From the NCBI RefSeq assembly GCF_024171925.1, contig NZ_JAMTCO010000005.1:310001-374000 (forward strand): DNA of 64,000 nt. The letters are read 5' to 3'. Of the stretch, positions 51,839 through 60,891 are shown piece after piece. The position numbers and the translations under genes were made by a program. The notes under the pieces were generated by a model that was not told the DNA's origin, searched no databases, and worked only from the letters and a program-made list of their open reading frames with translations. The stretch's first letter is position 1. Every line of letters begins with the position of its first letter. The stretch is from Actinokineospora diospyrosa. GTDB lineage: Bacteria; Actinomycetota; Actinomycetes; Mycobacteriales; Pseudonocardiaceae.

Positions 51839-52273
51839 TCAGCGCCAGCCGTAGCGCTCCCGCAGGGCGGCCGCGGCCAGTTCGAAGCGCTCGGGTTCGA
51901 GCACCGAGCCCTCCCGGCGGATGTCGTGCTCGCCGAGCTCGAACATCCGGTCCAGGCGCAGGTAGGACACCCGGCCGTCGCGGTCCCAGCGGCCGGTGCC
52001 CAGCTCCAGCCAGTCGTGGTGCTCCTGGCGGCGGGGTTCCTTGCTGGTCAGCATCAACGCGCGCAGCCGCTCGGCGTGCCGCCCGACGACCAGCAGCGGG
52101 CGGTCCTTGCCGCGCTCCGGGTCGTCCTCGTAAGGCACCCACGCCCAGACGATCTCCCCGGGGTCGGCGTCGCCGTCGAGGTTCGGGGCGTAGGTGATGG
52201 CGTCGGGCCGGTCGCTGGTCGGGACCTCCCAGACGGCGCCGCGGGCCGGTCGGGGGTCGTCATCGATCTGCAC
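51839..52273 (-). CDS. PemK/MazF-family toxin-like protein
   Basis: 144 residues from GTG 52273. It contains GEIVWAWVPYEDDPERGKDRPLLVVGRH, the MazF/PemK opening strand, and RALMLTSKEP, then HHDWLELGTGRWDRDGRVSYLRLDR. Family members are RNA interferases or degenerate relatives. No antitoxin gene is directly upstream; the neighbouring XRE-ImmA/IrrE gene is convergent, so a two-gene toxin-antitoxin unit is not evident. Confidence 0.8.
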   Translation of the reverse strand: MQIDDDPRPARGAVWEVPTSDRPDAITYAPNLDGDADPGEIVWAWVPYEDDPERGKDRPLLVVGRHAERLRALMLTSKEPRRQEHHDWLELGTGRWDRDGRVSYLRLDRMFELGEHDIRREGSVLEPERFELAAAALRERYGWR

Positions 52274-52360
52274 ACGCGGAGCGTAATGCCCGGGCGGCGG
52301 ACGGGTGAGCTGGAATGGGACGCGCTGCGCCGCGGCGGTGCTGCCGGTAGGACTTGAGCC

Positions 52361-52741
52361 GTGGAGTTCCTCAGCAGCCGCGTGATCATCCACCCGCGCG
52401 ACCGGGACCGCTCGCTCGCCTTCTACCGGGACACCCTGGGGCTGGCGGTGTTCCGCGAGTTCCCCGGTGGCACCGTGTTCTTCCTCGGCGGCGGGTACCT
52501 CGAGCTCTCCGGCCAGGGCGTGACCCAGGCGAACCCCGACCTGGCGCTGTGGCTGCAGGTCCGCGACATGGCGGCCGCGGCCGAGGAGCTGACCGGCCGG
52601 GGAGTGGCGTTCCTGCGGTCGCCGCGGCTGGAGCCGTGGGGCCTGCGGGAGGCGTGGCTGGCCGACCCGGACGGCGTGCGGATCGTGCTGGTCGAGGTGC
52701 CCCCCGACCACCCGATGCGGTTGGACTCCCGCCAGCCCTGA
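52361..52741 (+). CDS. VOC-family (glyoxalase-like) protein
   Basis: 126 residues from GTG 52361: two beta-alpha-beta-beta-beta modules, RVIIHPRDRDRSLAFYRDTLGLAVFREFP and ALWLQVRDMAAAAEELTGRGVAF ... EAWLADPDGVRIVLVEV. Typical of the vicinal-oxygen-chelate superfamily, which includes glyoxalases and resistance proteins. Substrate unknown. Convergent with the ArsR gene five bases away. Confidence 0.9.
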   Translation: MEFLSSRVIIHPRDRDRSLAFYRDTLGLAVFREFPGGTVFFLGGGYLELSGQGVTQANPDLALWLQVRDMAAAAEELTGRGVAFLRSPRLEPWGLREAWLADPDGVRIVLVEVPPDHPMRLDSRQP

Positions 52742-52746
52742 AGCGG

Positions 52747-53043
52747 TCAGCCCGCGGTGTCCAGGTGCCGCTCGGGACCCGCCGCCCACAGCCGCCGGTA
52801 CGGCGCCAGCCAGGTGTCGACCTCGGCGAGCGGCTCCGGGCGCAGCTCGTACCAGCGGCGCTGCGCGTCCCGGCGCACCCGGACCAGCCCGGCCTCGCGC
52901 AGGACCTTCAAGTGCTTGGAGGTCCCCGGCTGGGTCAGCCCCAGTTCGGCGACCAGTTCCCCCACTGACCTGGGCTGCACGAGCAGCAGGTCCAGGATCC
53001 GCCGCCGGGTCGGTTCGGCCAGCACGGTGAAGGTGGTCGCCAC
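52747..53043 (-). CDS. ArsR-family transcriptional regulator
   Basis: 98 residues from GTG 53043. Winged helix-turn-helix: FTVLAEPTRRRILDLLLVQPRSVGELVAELGLTQPGTSKHLKVLREAGLVRVRRDAQRRWYEL. There is no metal-binding cysteine motif in the helices, so it is not a classical metal sensor. The frame is open upstream but not family-like. Confidence 0.9.
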   Translation of the reverse strand: MATTFTVLAEPTRRRILDLLLVQPRSVGELVAELGLTQPGTSKHLKVLREAGLVRVRRDAQRRWYELRPEPLAEVDTWLAPYRRLWAAGPERHLDTAG

Positions 53044-53158
53044 CCGCCCAACATAACCGAGCGGGCATGTAGCCGACCACGGGCGGAGCACCCGAACAGC
53101 CCGGTCGCCGCTCGGGCATGGGACGATGGACCTACCCCTGACCATGCGAGGACCTCGA

Positions 53159-55003
53159 GTGGCAACGTTCGCTGACACGACCTTCACGGCGCCGGAGCAG
53201 ATCCGCAACTTCTGCATCATCGCGCACATCGACCACGGCAAGTCCACCCTGGCCGACCGGATGCTGCAGATCACCGGCGTCGTCGAAGCACGGGCCATGC
53301 GCGCTCAGTACCTCGACCGGATGGACATCGAGCGCGAGCGCGGCATCACCATCAAGGCCCAGAACGTGCGCCTGCCGTGGACCGTGGACGGGGCCGACCA
53401 CGTGTTGCACATGATCGACACCCCCGGCCACGTCGACTTCACCTACGAGGTCTCGCGCGCGCTCGACGCCTGCGAGGGCGCGGTGCTGCTGGTCGACGCC
53501 GCGCAGGGGATCGAGGCGCAGACGCTGGCCAACCTCTACATGGCCCTCGACCGCGACCTGCAGATCATCCCGGTGCTCAACAAGATCGACCTGCCCGCGG
53601 CCGACCCGGACAAGTACGCCGCCGAGATCGCGCACATCATCGGCTGCGAGCCCGGTGACGTGCTGCGCGTGTCGGCCAAGACCGGCCACGGGGTGGGCGA
53701 GCTGCTCGACGAGGTCGTGCGCGTGGTGCCCGCGCCGGTCGGGCAGGCCGACGCGCCCGCCCGCGCGATGATCTTCGACTCGGTCTACGACACCTACCGC
53801 GGCGTGGTGACCTACATCCGCGTGGTGGACGGCAAGATCACCCCGCGCGAGCGGATCAAGATGATGTCCACCGGCGCCACCCACGAGCTGCTCGAGGTCG
53901 GCATCATCTCCCCGGAGCCCAAGCCGAGCGCCGGTCTCGGCGTCGGCGAGGTGGGCTACCTGATCACCGGCGTGAAGGACGTCCGCCAGTCCAAGGTCGG
54001 TGACACCGTCACCTCCGAGCGCAAGGGCGCCACCGAGGCGCTGGCGGGCTTCCGCGAGCCGCGGCCGATGGTCTACTCAGGCCTCTACCCGGTCGACGGC
54101 TCCGACTACCCGGACCTGCGCGAGGCGCTGGACAAGCTGCAGCTCAACGACGCCGCGCTCACCTACGAGCCGGAGACCTCCGCGGCGCTGGGCTTCGGCT
54201 TCCGCTGCGGGTTCCTCGGCCTGCTGCACCTGGAGATCACCCGCGACCGGCTCGAGCGCGAGTTCGGCCTCGACCTGATCTCCACCGCCCCCAACGTGGT
54301 CTACCGCGTGGTGCTCGACGACGGCAAGGAACTCGTCGTCACCAACCCGTCGGACTGGCCGGTCGGCAAGATCGGCGAGGTGTTCGAGCCGATCGCCAAG
54401 TGCACGGTGATCGCCCCGAGCGACTTCGTCGGCACGATCATGGAGCTGTGCCAGGGCAAGCGCGGGCAGCTCGGCGGCATGGACTACCTGTCGGAGGACC
54501 GGGTGGAGCTGCGCTACACCATCCCCCTCGGCGAGATCATCTTCGACTTCTTCGACTCGCTGAAGTCGCGCACCCGCGGCTACGCCTCGCTGGACTACGA
54601 GGAGTCCGGCGAGCAGGCCGCCGAGCTGGTCAAGGTCGACATCCTGCTGCAGGGCGAGCCGGTCGACGCGTTCAGCGCGATCGTGCACCGCGACTCGGCC
54701 TACGGGTACGGCACCCGGATGACCACCAAGCTGCGCGAGCTGATCCCGCGCCAGCAGTTCGAGGTCCCCATCCAGGCGGCCATCGGCGCCAGGGTGATCG
54801 CCCGCGAGACCATCCGCGCCATGCGCAAGGACGTGCTCTCCAAGTGCTACGGCGGTGACATCAGCCGCAAGCGCAAGCTGCTCGAGAAGCAGAAGGAGGG
54901 CAAGAAGCGGATGAAGATGGTCGGTCGCGTGGAGGTGCCGCAGGAGGCCTTCGTCGCCGCGCTGTCCACCGACGAGCCGTCGGACAAGAAGGGCAAGAAG
55001 TAG
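53159..55003 (+). CDS. lepA: Elongation factor 4 (LepA)
   Basis: 614 residues from GTG 53159, which has GAGG about nine bases upstream; ATG 53144 and 53126 are in frame but give an odd N-terminus. G-domain: [22 protein letters not shown] (G1), [15 protein letters not shown] (G2), [16 protein letters not shown] (G3), NKIDLP (G4). Domains II, III and V follow, and the LepA C-terminal domain ends [21 protein letters not shown]. It back-translocates or remodels stalled ribosomes. Confidence 0.97.
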   Translation: MATFADTTFTAPEQIRNFCIIAHIDHGKSTLADRMLQITGVVEARAMRAQYLDRMDIERERGITIKAQNVRLPWTVDGADHVLHMIDTPGHVDFTYEVSRALDACEGAVLLVDAAQGIEAQTLANLYMALDRDLQIIPVLNKIDLPAADPDKYAAEIAHIIGCEPGDVLRVSAKTGHGVGELLDEVVRVVPAPVGQADAPARAMIFDSVYDTYRGVVTYIRVVDGKITPRERIKMMSTGATHELLEVGIISPEPKPSAGLGVGEVGYLITGVKDVRQSKVGDTVTSERKGATEALAGFREPRPMVYSGLYPVDGSDYPDLREALDKLQLNDAALTYEPETSAALGFGFRCGFLGLLHLEITRDRLEREFGLDLISTAPNVVYRVVLDDGKELVVTNPSDWPVGKIGEVFEPIAKCTVIAPSDFVGTIMELCQGKRGQLGGMDYLSEDRVELRYTIPLGEIIFDFFDSLKSRTRGYASLDYEESGEQAAELVKVDILLQGEPVDAFSAIVHRDSAYGYGTRMTTKLRELIPRQQFEVPIQAAIGARVIARETIRAMRKDVLSKCYGGDISRKRKLLEKQKEGKKRMKMVGRVEVPQEAFVAALSTDEPSDKKGKK

Positions 55004-55006
55004 CCG

Positions 55007-55405
55007 CTACGGCAGGGCGTACTCCACGCCGTAGGTGTGCTCGTCGCCGTTCTTGGTGATCTCCAGGGTGCCGGTGAGCCCGGAGAGCTCACCGGTGCCG
55101 GTGCCGGGGATGACGGTGACCACGAGGGACTGCCCGGAGCTGTCCGCGGTGGCCGAGTGCTGCAGCACGAAGCTGCCCCGGCGGCCGTCCAGGGTGCCCT
55201 CGACCCGCTCGATCGCCACGTAGGCGGCCGACCCGGCGGCCGCGACGACGGCACTGGTCATGTGCACCTCGCTGGTGGCGACCAGGCCGCCGGAGAACGT
55301 CTTGCGGATCACCGTGTGCCCGAGGTCGACGCCATCGCGCTGGTCGTAGGGGCTTTCCGGCTCCCACGCGTCCACTGTGAACGTCCCGCTCGCCTGTCCG
55401 CGCAC
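55007..55405 (-). CDS. DUF3224 family protein
   Basis: 132 residues from GTG 55405 (GAGGGAG upstream). SGTFTVDAWEPESPYDQRDGV, then VIRKTFSGGLVATSEV, AYVAIERVEGTLDGRRGSFVLQHSAT, VVTVIPGTGTGELSGLTGTLEI and GVEYALP match DUF3224, a small beta-barrel family common in actinobacteria. Function unknown. Convergent with lepA, three bases apart. Confidence 0.88.
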   Translation of the reverse strand: MRGQASGTFTVDAWEPESPYDQRDGVDLGHTVIRKTFSGGLVATSEVHMTSAVVAAAGSAAYVAIERVEGTLDGRRGSFVLQHSATADSSGQSLVVTVIPGTGTGELSGLTGTLEITKNGDEHTYGVEYALP

Positions 55406-55498
55406 CCTGGTCTCCCTCGCCTGTGGACAACTTCCGACACATGTCGGTCCCATGCGCGATTCTGGTCCTCGACGGGTGTGCGAGGAAAGGGAGACCCG

Positions 55499-55876
55499 AT
55501 GACCCGCTCTGATCCGCTGCCGCGGCTGCGGAAGATCTGCCTGGCCCTGCCGGGGGTGACCGAGAAGGTCAGCCACGGGTCCCCGTCGTGGTTCGCCCGC
55601 GGGGACAAGGGGATGTTCGTCTCGTTCGTCGGTGAGCACCACGGCGAGCGGCTCGGGTTCTGGTGCGCGGCGCCGCCCGGGGTGCAGGAGGAGATGGTCG
55701 CGGAGGATCCGGACCGGTTCTTCCGCCCGCCCTACGTCGGGCACCGCGGCTGGCTGGGCGTGTACCTCGACCGCGCGGTCGACTGGGCCGAGATCACCGA
55801 GATCGCCGACCAGTCGTTCCGGGTGGTGGCGACCAAGAAGTCGATCGCCGAGCTGGACGCGCGCGGCGGCGCCTGA
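55499..55876 (+). CDS. MmcQ/YjbR-family DNA-binding-like protein
   Basis: 125 residues: LPRLRKICLALPGVTEKVSHGSPSWFARGDKGMFVSF and WLGVYLDRAVDWAEITEIADQSFRVVATKKSIAELD are the MmcQ/YjbR (CyaY-like fold) hallmarks. ATG 55499 follows AAAGGGA. Function poorly known. Confidence 0.9.
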   Translation: MTRSDPLPRLRKICLALPGVTEKVSHGSPSWFARGDKGMFVSFVGEHHGERLGFWCAAPPGVQEEMVAEDPDRFFRPPYVGHRGWLGVYLDRAVDWAEITEIADQSFRVVATKKSIAELDARGGA

Positions 55877-55989
55877 CGGACAACCCGCGCCCCGCCGTCG
55901 CGTCCTCCAGTCGGAAAGCCGACCAGCCCGACCAGCCTGGGACGGGGTGGGTGGAATCGACCAGTCGGGAGTGGACAACCGACGTGACC

Positions 55990-56156
55990 AGGCAGCAGGG
56001 GGACCAGCCAAGCGGAGGACGGTGCCGGAGAGCGGTCTGCCCAGCCGGGAACGGTGCCGAAAGGTGACCTGCCAGGTCGGGGACGGTCCCGGAAGGTGAC
56101 CTGCCAGGTCGGGGGCGGTCCCGGAAGGTGTCCCGCCAGGTCGGGGACGGTGCCGG
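55990..56156. repeat. 32-bp tandem repeats (about five units)
   Basis: Units like GGAAGGTGACCTGCCAGGTC + GGGGACGGTCCC have GGTG at 56062, 56094 and 56126 (period 32), with more degenerate copies on both sides. The GACCTGCCAGGTC core of each unit is itself a palindrome. The gap 55877-56238 holds no gene; reading frames through it follow the repeat. Confidence 0.85.
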
Positions 56157-56174
56157 GTGGGGATGAGGGGGTGG

Positions 56175-56243
56175 GTGGTGGGAGGAATCAGCCCAGTGTG
56201 GTGGGAGGAATCAGCCCAGTGTGGTGGGAGGAATGAACTCAGT
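56175..56243. repeat. 23-bp tandem repeat (three units) overlapping the HD-gene stop
   Basis: GTGGTGGGAGGAATCAGCCC(AGT) occurs exactly at 56175 and 56198 and with three changes at 56221. The third unit covers the stop codon (56239-56241) of the minus-strand HD-domain gene. Confidence 0.92.
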
Positions 56244-56664
56244 GTGCCGCGAGGAAGTCCAGGGCGGTGGCGTACTTCAGCCGGAGCCGGTCGCGGGTGG
56301 CCTGGTCGAGTTGGGCCAGGCGCGCGGGGGCGGAGTTGTCGGCGATGTCGGCGTGCTTGACGGCGCGGGCGATGGGGTTGGCGACCACCCGGGTCAGGTA
56401 CTCGACCTGGGTCTCCTCGGGGCGCTTGCTGATGGCGTCGACCGCGGCCACGACCTCGGGTGGGCAGCCAGCCGCGGCCAGGTCGGCGAGGGTGACGGCG
56501 GTGTCCTCCACGACGTCGTGCAGGGCGGCGGTCATCCGCTCGTGCTCGCTCGTCACGCTGGCCATGACCCGCAGCGGGTGCTCGATGTAGGGGCGCCCGG
56601 ACTTGTCGAGTTGGGCGCCGTGCGCCGCTCGGGCGATCCGGATGGCGTCGTCCACGGTGAACAT
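56239..56664 (-). CDS. HD-domain phosphohydrolase (short, SpoT-hydrolase-like)
   Basis: 141 residues from ATG 56664: FTVDDAIRIARAAHGAQLDKSGRPYIEHPLRVM, TAALHDVVEDTAVTLADL (HD motif with the following ED), and VKHADIADNS. This is the arrangement of stand-alone (p)ppGpp-hydrolase-like HD proteins (Mesh1/small HD type) without a synthetase domain. The true substrate is uncertain. Confidence 0.85.
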   Translation of the reverse strand: MFTVDDAIRIARAAHGAQLDKSGRPYIEHPLRVMASVTSEHERMTAALHDVVEDTAVTLADLAAAGCPPEVVAAVDAISKRPEETQVEYLTRVVANPIARAVKHADIADNSAPARLAQLDQATRDRLRLKYATALDFLAAH

Positions 56665-56753
56665 GCCCGGAATGTAACCGGTGGTCGCCGAATCGCACGT
56701 CGATCACCCGTTCGTGTTGCACACTGAGCGCGTCGCTTGAGGGAGGAGGACAG

Positions 56754-57659
56754 ATGGACGAACCGTGGGGCCTCACCGGCCAGCAGTTCCTGACCGCGTA
56801 CTGGACGGCGGTCGCGGCGGTCCTGGTGCTGGCCGTGCTGGTGCGGGTGGTGGCGGCCGCGCGGGCGGGCAACGCCGCCGCCGGGGACACCAGCCAGCTC
56901 GACCCGTACGAGCTGGCCATGCTCGCCGGTGGACCGGCCCGGGTGGAGCAGACCGCGTTGGCGGGCCTGATCGGCCGGGGTTCGGTGCGGCTGAGCCGGG
57001 ACGGGTCGGTCGCGCCGACCGGGACCGGGCCCGCTGACCCGGTGCAGCACGAGGTGCTGCGCGGCATCGGTTCCTCGCGCAAGCTCTCGCGCAGCGGCCT
57101 CGGCCTGCGCGACAGCGACCTCGTGCGGCGATTGGGGCAGGGCTTGGTCGCGCGCGGCTACCTGAGCCCGGGCAAGCGGTGGGGCAGGCGCGTGCACCTG
57201 CTGCTCGGCGTGCTCTTCGTCGTCGCGATCGCGCGGCTGGTCAACGGGATCAGCCTGGACAGGCCGGTCCTGTACCTCGTGCTGTCGCTCCCGGCGACCC
57301 TGGTGCTGTGGGCCATCGCCCGGGGCATCGTCGGTGGGACCAGGCAATCGCCCACCCGGCACGGCCGCGCTGAGCTCAACCGGTTCCGGGCGCGGCTGCC
57401 TCGCTCGGCGGGTGCCACCGCCGGGGTGCTCGGCGTCGGGGTCCTCGCCCCGGTCGCGTTGTACGGGCTGATGGCCTACCCGGACGAGGACGTGTCCGGG
57501 ATCCTCGCCCAGCAGCAGGCCTACACCGGCTACGGCTCGACGAACACCTCCAGCAGTTGCAGCAGTGGTTCCAGCTGCAGCAGCGGGAGCAGTTGCAGCA
57601 GCGGCAGCAGCTGTGGTGGCGGGAGCAGCTGCGGGGGTGGTGGTGGCTGCGGCGGCTGA
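56754..57659 (+). CDS. TIGR04222-domain membrane protein with Cys/Ser/Gly-rich tail
   Basis: 301 residues. LTGQQFLTAYWTAVAAVLV (N-terminal transmembrane helix), LDPYELAMLAGGPARVEQTALAGLIGRGSVRL (diagnostic for TIGR04222), two more membrane helices (about 147-190) and one at about 220-240. The last 40 residues are repeats of SSCSSG turning into GGG, with seven cysteines. Similar low-complexity Cys tails occur in this family. Function unknown. The nitronate monooxygenase gene starts 21 bp later. Confidence 0.85.
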   Translation: MDEPWGLTGQQFLTAYWTAVAAVLVLAVLVRVVAAARAGNAAAGDTSQLDPYELAMLAGGPARVEQTALAGLIGRGSVRLSRDGSVAPTGTGPADPVQHEVLRGIGSSRKLSRSGLGLRDSDLVRRLGQGLVARGYLSPGKRWGRRVHLLLGVLFVVAIARLVNGISLDRPVLYLVLSLPATLVLWAIARGIVGGTRQSPTRHGRAELNRFRARLPRSAGATAGVLGVGVLAPVALYGLMAYPDEDVSGILAQQQAYTGYGSTNTSSSCSSGSSCSSGSSCSSGSSCGGGSSCGGGGGCGG

Positions 57660-57680
57660 GCCGGCGGTACGGTCGGCGGT

Positions 57681-58742
57681 GTGATCACCGAGCTCGCCGT
57701 GCCGATCGTCGTCGCCCCCATGGCGGGCGGGGTGAGTTCGCCCGCCCTGGTCGCTTCAGCCGTGGACGCGGGCGCGTTCGCCTTCCTCCCATCCGGGTAC
57801 GTCACCGCCGACGCGCTGCGCGAGCAGATCGCGCGGACCAGGGAGCTGACCGGGAAACCGTTCGGTGTGAACATCTTCGCGCCGAGCGCGAAGTCCACTC
57901 AGGACACCTCGGCGTACCGCGACGCCGTGCGCGCGGAGGCCTCGGCGCGCTACGGCGTCGAGGCGGGCGCCGCGGACTGGGACGACGACCACTACGCGGC
58001 GAAGGTCGACGCGGTCGTCGAGGCGCGGGTGCCGGTGGTGTCGTTCACCTTCAACCTGCCCCGGGTCGAGGACGTCGCGCGGCTGAAGGCGGTGGGCGCG
58101 CTCGTCGTGGTCACCGTGACCACGCCAGAGGAGGCTGTGGCGGCGGCCGAGCGCGGCGCGGACGTGCTCTGCGTCCAAGGCGCTGCCGCAGGTGGGCACC
58201 GGGGCGTGTTCATCGACGACCCCGCCTATCCCGGTGGCGGTCCGCTCTATGACCTGCTGCCCGCGCTGCGGCTGATCTCCGCCGAGGTGGACCTGCCCCT
58301 GATCGCCGCTGGCGGGCTCACCAGCGGTGCGGATGTCGCCGCTGTGCTCGCGGCAGGCGCTGTGGCCGCTCAGCTCGGCACGGTCTTCATGCGCTGCCCC
58401 GAGGCGGGTACCGCCGCCCCGCAACGGGCCGCGTTGGCCGCGGGTGGGCGGGAGACGACGGTGACCCGCGCGTTCACCGGACGGCCCGCGCGCGGGTTGG
58501 TCAACCGGTTCATCACCGAGCACCCGGACGCTCCTGGCGCCTACCCGGACCTGCACAACCTCACCCGCCCGATGCGGGCGGCGGCGGGCAAGGCGGGCGA
58601 CGTCGACGGGATGTCCCTGTGGGCCGGGCAGGCCTACCGCTTCGCGCGCGAGGTGCCGGTCGCCGAGTTGTTGGGCGAGCTCGCGGTCGAGGCGCGCACG
58701 GCGGCGAGCGACTTGGCGCGCAGGCTCGGCGTGCTCGGGTAG
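57681..58742 (+). CDS. Nitronate monooxygenase-family flavoenzyme
   Basis: 353 residues, TIM-barrel FMN enzyme: VPIVVAPMAGGVSSPALVASAVDAGAFAFLPSGY, GKPFGVNIF, VQGAAAGGHRG (the AGGH motif with the likely catalytic His), LPLIAAGGLTSGADVAAVLAAGAVAAQLGTVFM (phosphate-binding loop). It oxidises alkyl nitronates or related toxic compounds. GTG 57681. Confidence 0.9.
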   Translation: MITELAVPIVVAPMAGGVSSPALVASAVDAGAFAFLPSGYVTADALREQIARTRELTGKPFGVNIFAPSAKSTQDTSAYRDAVRAEASARYGVEAGAADWDDDHYAAKVDAVVEARVPVVSFTFNLPRVEDVARLKAVGALVVVTVTTPEEAVAAAERGADVLCVQGAAAGGHRGVFIDDPAYPGGGPLYDLLPALRLISAEVDLPLIAAGGLTSGADVAAVLAAGAVAAQLGTVFMRCPEAGTAAPQRAALAAGGRETTVTRAFTGRPARGLVNRFITEHPDAPGAYPDLHNLTRPMRAAAGKAGDVDGMSLWAGQAYRFAREVPVAELLGELAVEARTAASDLARRLGVLG

Positions 58743-58791
58743 CCGTGTGCGGTTGCCCACAGACACGGGGTGCGCGGGTCGCGGATCAGGC

Positions 58792-58815
58792 TTACTTTAC
58801 TCACAAGTAGGTAAA
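58792..58815. promoter_or_regulatory. Possible TetR-type operator upstream of the PhaC-like gene
   Basis: TTACTTTACTCACAAGTAGG followed by TAAA: inner arms TACT/AGTA around CACA and outer TTTAC/GTAAA give an imperfect dyad just upstream of the GGGAGG ribosome-binding site. AT-rich dyads like this bind TetR-family regulators of lipid genes in actinobacteria; no such gene is adjacent. Confidence 0.35.
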
Positions 58816-58828
58816 TGGGAGGTCGCCG

Positions 58829-59887
58829 GTGATCACGTTGGACGCAGTGCGCGCCGCCGCGGGCAACGTGGCCCGGCGGGCGCTGTTCGGGACCCTCGCC
58901 GATCATCGGCCCGTTCCGCGCACGCTCCTCAACGAGGGCCGGGCTCGTTCGGTCTACGCGTATCACCGGCCGGTTGGCGTATCCCGGCGAGGTGAACCGG
59001 TGCTGCTCGTGCCGCCGCTCGCTGTGCCCGACTCCTGCTTCGACCTGCGTCGAGGGTGTAGCCTGGTCGAGCACTTGGTCACTGCGGGTAGGCCCACCTA
59101 CGGCGTCGAGTACGGCGAGATCGCCTTCGCTGATCGGGAGTTGGGGCTGGAGCACTGGATCGACGAGGTGCTGCCCACAGCGGTCCGCACGGCCCACGAG
59201 CACTCCGGCGGCAAGCCGGTGCACGTCGTCGGCTGGTGTCTGGGTGGGATCCTGGCCGCGCTCACCGCCGCTCGCGCGGGCGCGCACCCAATCGCGTCGC
59301 TGACCGTGGTCGCGAGTCCGTTCGACTTCTCCGCGATCCCGCTCCTGCGCCCCTTGCGACCGCTGGACGCCTTGACCGGCCGGATCGCGATCCCAGCGCT
59401 CTCCCGCGCCCTAGGCGGCATCCCGGCCCCGCTGGTGCGCCGCGCGTTCCAGATCAGCGCGCTGGACAAGCACCTCACCAAGCCGTTCGCGGTCGCCGCC
59501 AACCTCGCCGACCGCGACTACCTCGCCCAGGTCGAGGCCGTCGAGCGGTTCACCGCGGGCATGGTCGGCTACCCCGGCCGCGCCGTGGCCCAGATCTACC
59601 GCGAGTTCTTCCTCGCCAACGCCCTCGCCACCGGCTCACCCACCCTCGACGGCACCCGGATCGACCTCGCCGACATCACCCAGCCCACCCTGGTCATCGC
59701 GGGCCGCGACGACGCGATCGCCCCGCCCCGCGCCGCCCGCGCCCTGGTCGACCTGCTCCCCGGGCGGGCCAGGTTCAGCACCGCCCCCGGCGGGCACCTG
59801 GGCGTGCTCACCGGCCGCGCCGCCCGCGACACCACGTGGCCGCTCATCGACCGGTTCCACGCGGGGGTCACCTCGCTCAGCGGGTGA
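58829..59887 (+). CDS. Alpha/beta-hydrolase related to PHA synthase (PhaC-like)
   Basis: 352 residues from GTG 58829 (GGGAGG six bases upstream). VLLVPPLAVPDSCFDLRRGCSLVEHLVTAGRPTYGVEYGE, nucleophile elbow VVGWCLGGILAALTAARAG with Cys in place of Ser (the PhaC-type G-x-C-x-G box), TLVIAGRDDAIAPPRAARAL (acid), and PGGHLGVLTG (His). It is shorter than class I PhaC (about 590) and nearer the size of class III. The activity could be polyester synthesis or hydrolysis. It overlaps the convergent gene by 11 bp. Confidence 0.8.
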   Translation: MITLDAVRAAAGNVARRALFGTLADHRPVPRTLLNEGRARSVYAYHRPVGVSRRGEPVLLVPPLAVPDSCFDLRRGCSLVEHLVTAGRPTYGVEYGEIAFADRELGLEHWIDEVLPTAVRTAHEHSGGKPVHVVGWCLGGILAALTAARAGAHPIASLTVVASPFDFSAIPLLRPLRPLDALTGRIAIPALSRALGGIPAPLVRRAFQISALDKHLTKPFAVAANLADRDYLAQVEAVERFTAGMVGYPGRAVAQIYREFFLANALATGSPTLDGTRIDLADITQPTLVIAGRDDAIAPPRAARALVDLLPGRARFSTAPGGHLGVLTGRAARDTTWPLIDRFHAGVTSLSG

Positions 59888-60854
59888 AGACGATCTTCCC
59901 GGCGGTCTCGCCAGCCAGCATCTGCTCGAAGCCCTCACGGGCCCGCGCCATCGGCAGCTCGGTCCCGATGCGCGGCTTGATCCCGGTCAGGTCGCAGAAC
60001 CGCAGCAGGTCGGCCAGCTCCTCCCGCGTCCCCATCGTCGACCCGACCACCCGCAGTTGCAGGAAGAACAGCCGCTGCAGGTCGGCGCTGGGGTCGGGGC
60101 CGCTGGTGGAGCCGGAGACCACGATGACCCCGCCCGGTTTGAGCGCGCGCATCGAGTGCTGCCAGGTCGCCTTGCCGACGGTCTCGAAGACGGCGTCGAC
60201 CCGCTCGGGCAGGCGCGCGCCGGACTCGAAGGTCCCGTGCGCGCCCAGTTCCGCGGCCAGGGCCCGCTTCGCCTCGGTGCGGCCGGTCACCCACACCCGC
60301 ATGCCCGCGGCCCGGCCCAGCTCGATCAGCGCCGTCGACACCCCGCCGGAGGCGCCCTGGACCAGCATGGTCTGGCCCGGCCGCAGGTCCGACTTCACGA
60401 ACAGCATCCGGTAGGCGGTCAGCCACGCCGTCCCCATGCACGAGGCCTCGCTGAACGAGAGCCCGGTGGGCTTGGGCAGCACGTTGCGGGCGGGCACCAC
60501 CACCGTGTCGGCGAAGGTCCCCTGGTGCTCCTCGGTCAGCAGCGTCCGCTTCGGGTCGAGCGTCTCGTCGCCGGACCACGCGGGGTCGCCGATCACCGAG
60601 TGCAGGGCCACCTCGGTCCCGTCGGCCAGCACCCCCGCGGCGTCGCAACCCAGGATCATCGGGAACCGCTCCGCCTTGATCCCGACCCCGCGCAACGTCC
60701 ACAGGTCGTGCATGTTGAGGCTGGCCGCCCGCACGGTGACCGCGACGAACCCCTCCGGCACCTCGGGGTCCGGGCGCTCCCCGATGACGAGCGCGGCGAG
60801 CGGGTCATCCGGGCTGGGCGCACTGGCGTAAACGGCGAACATGGAGTCGAACAT
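59877..60854 (-). CDS. Zinc-type alcohol dehydrogenase / quinone oxidoreductase (MDR family)
   Basis: 325 residues from ATG 60854 (ATG 60842 also possible). GroES-like N-domain (VTVRAASLNMHDLWTLRGVG, ILGCDAAGVLADG) and Rossmann domain (MLVQGASGGVSTALIELGRAAGMRVWVTGRTEAKRALAAELGA). No structural-zinc Cys quartet, so it is of the quinone-reductase-like type. NAD(P)H-dependent; substrate unknown. Confidence 0.88.
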   Translation of the reverse strand: MFDSMFAVYASAPSPDDPLAALVIGERPDPEVPEGFVAVTVRAASLNMHDLWTLRGVGIKAERFPMILGCDAAGVLADGTEVALHSVIGDPAWSGDETLDPKRTLLTEEHQGTFADTVVVPARNVLPKPTGLSFSEASCMGTAWLTAYRMLFVKSDLRPGQTMLVQGASGGVSTALIELGRAAGMRVWVTGRTEAKRALAAELGAHGTFESGARLPERVDAVFETVGKATWQHSMRALKPGGVIVVSGSTSGPDPSADLQRLFFLQLRVVGSTMGTREELADLLRFCDLTGIKPRIGTELPMARAREGFEQMLAGETAGKIVFTR

Positions 60855-60891
60855 AACCACCAGAGCCGTCGATCGCCCCCGAAAAGTGGGA

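Noticed and set aside
51839-52273. MazF toxin with the XRE-ImmA/IrrE gene as antitoxin
   Set aside because: The genes are convergent, not an operon, and the normal MazE-like small antitoxin is missing; function left as MazF-like only.
55007-57082. 691-codon minus-strand frame covering DUF3224, the repeats and the TIGR04222 gene
   Set aside because: Only the last 132 codons match a family (DUF3224); the rest is antisense or repeat.
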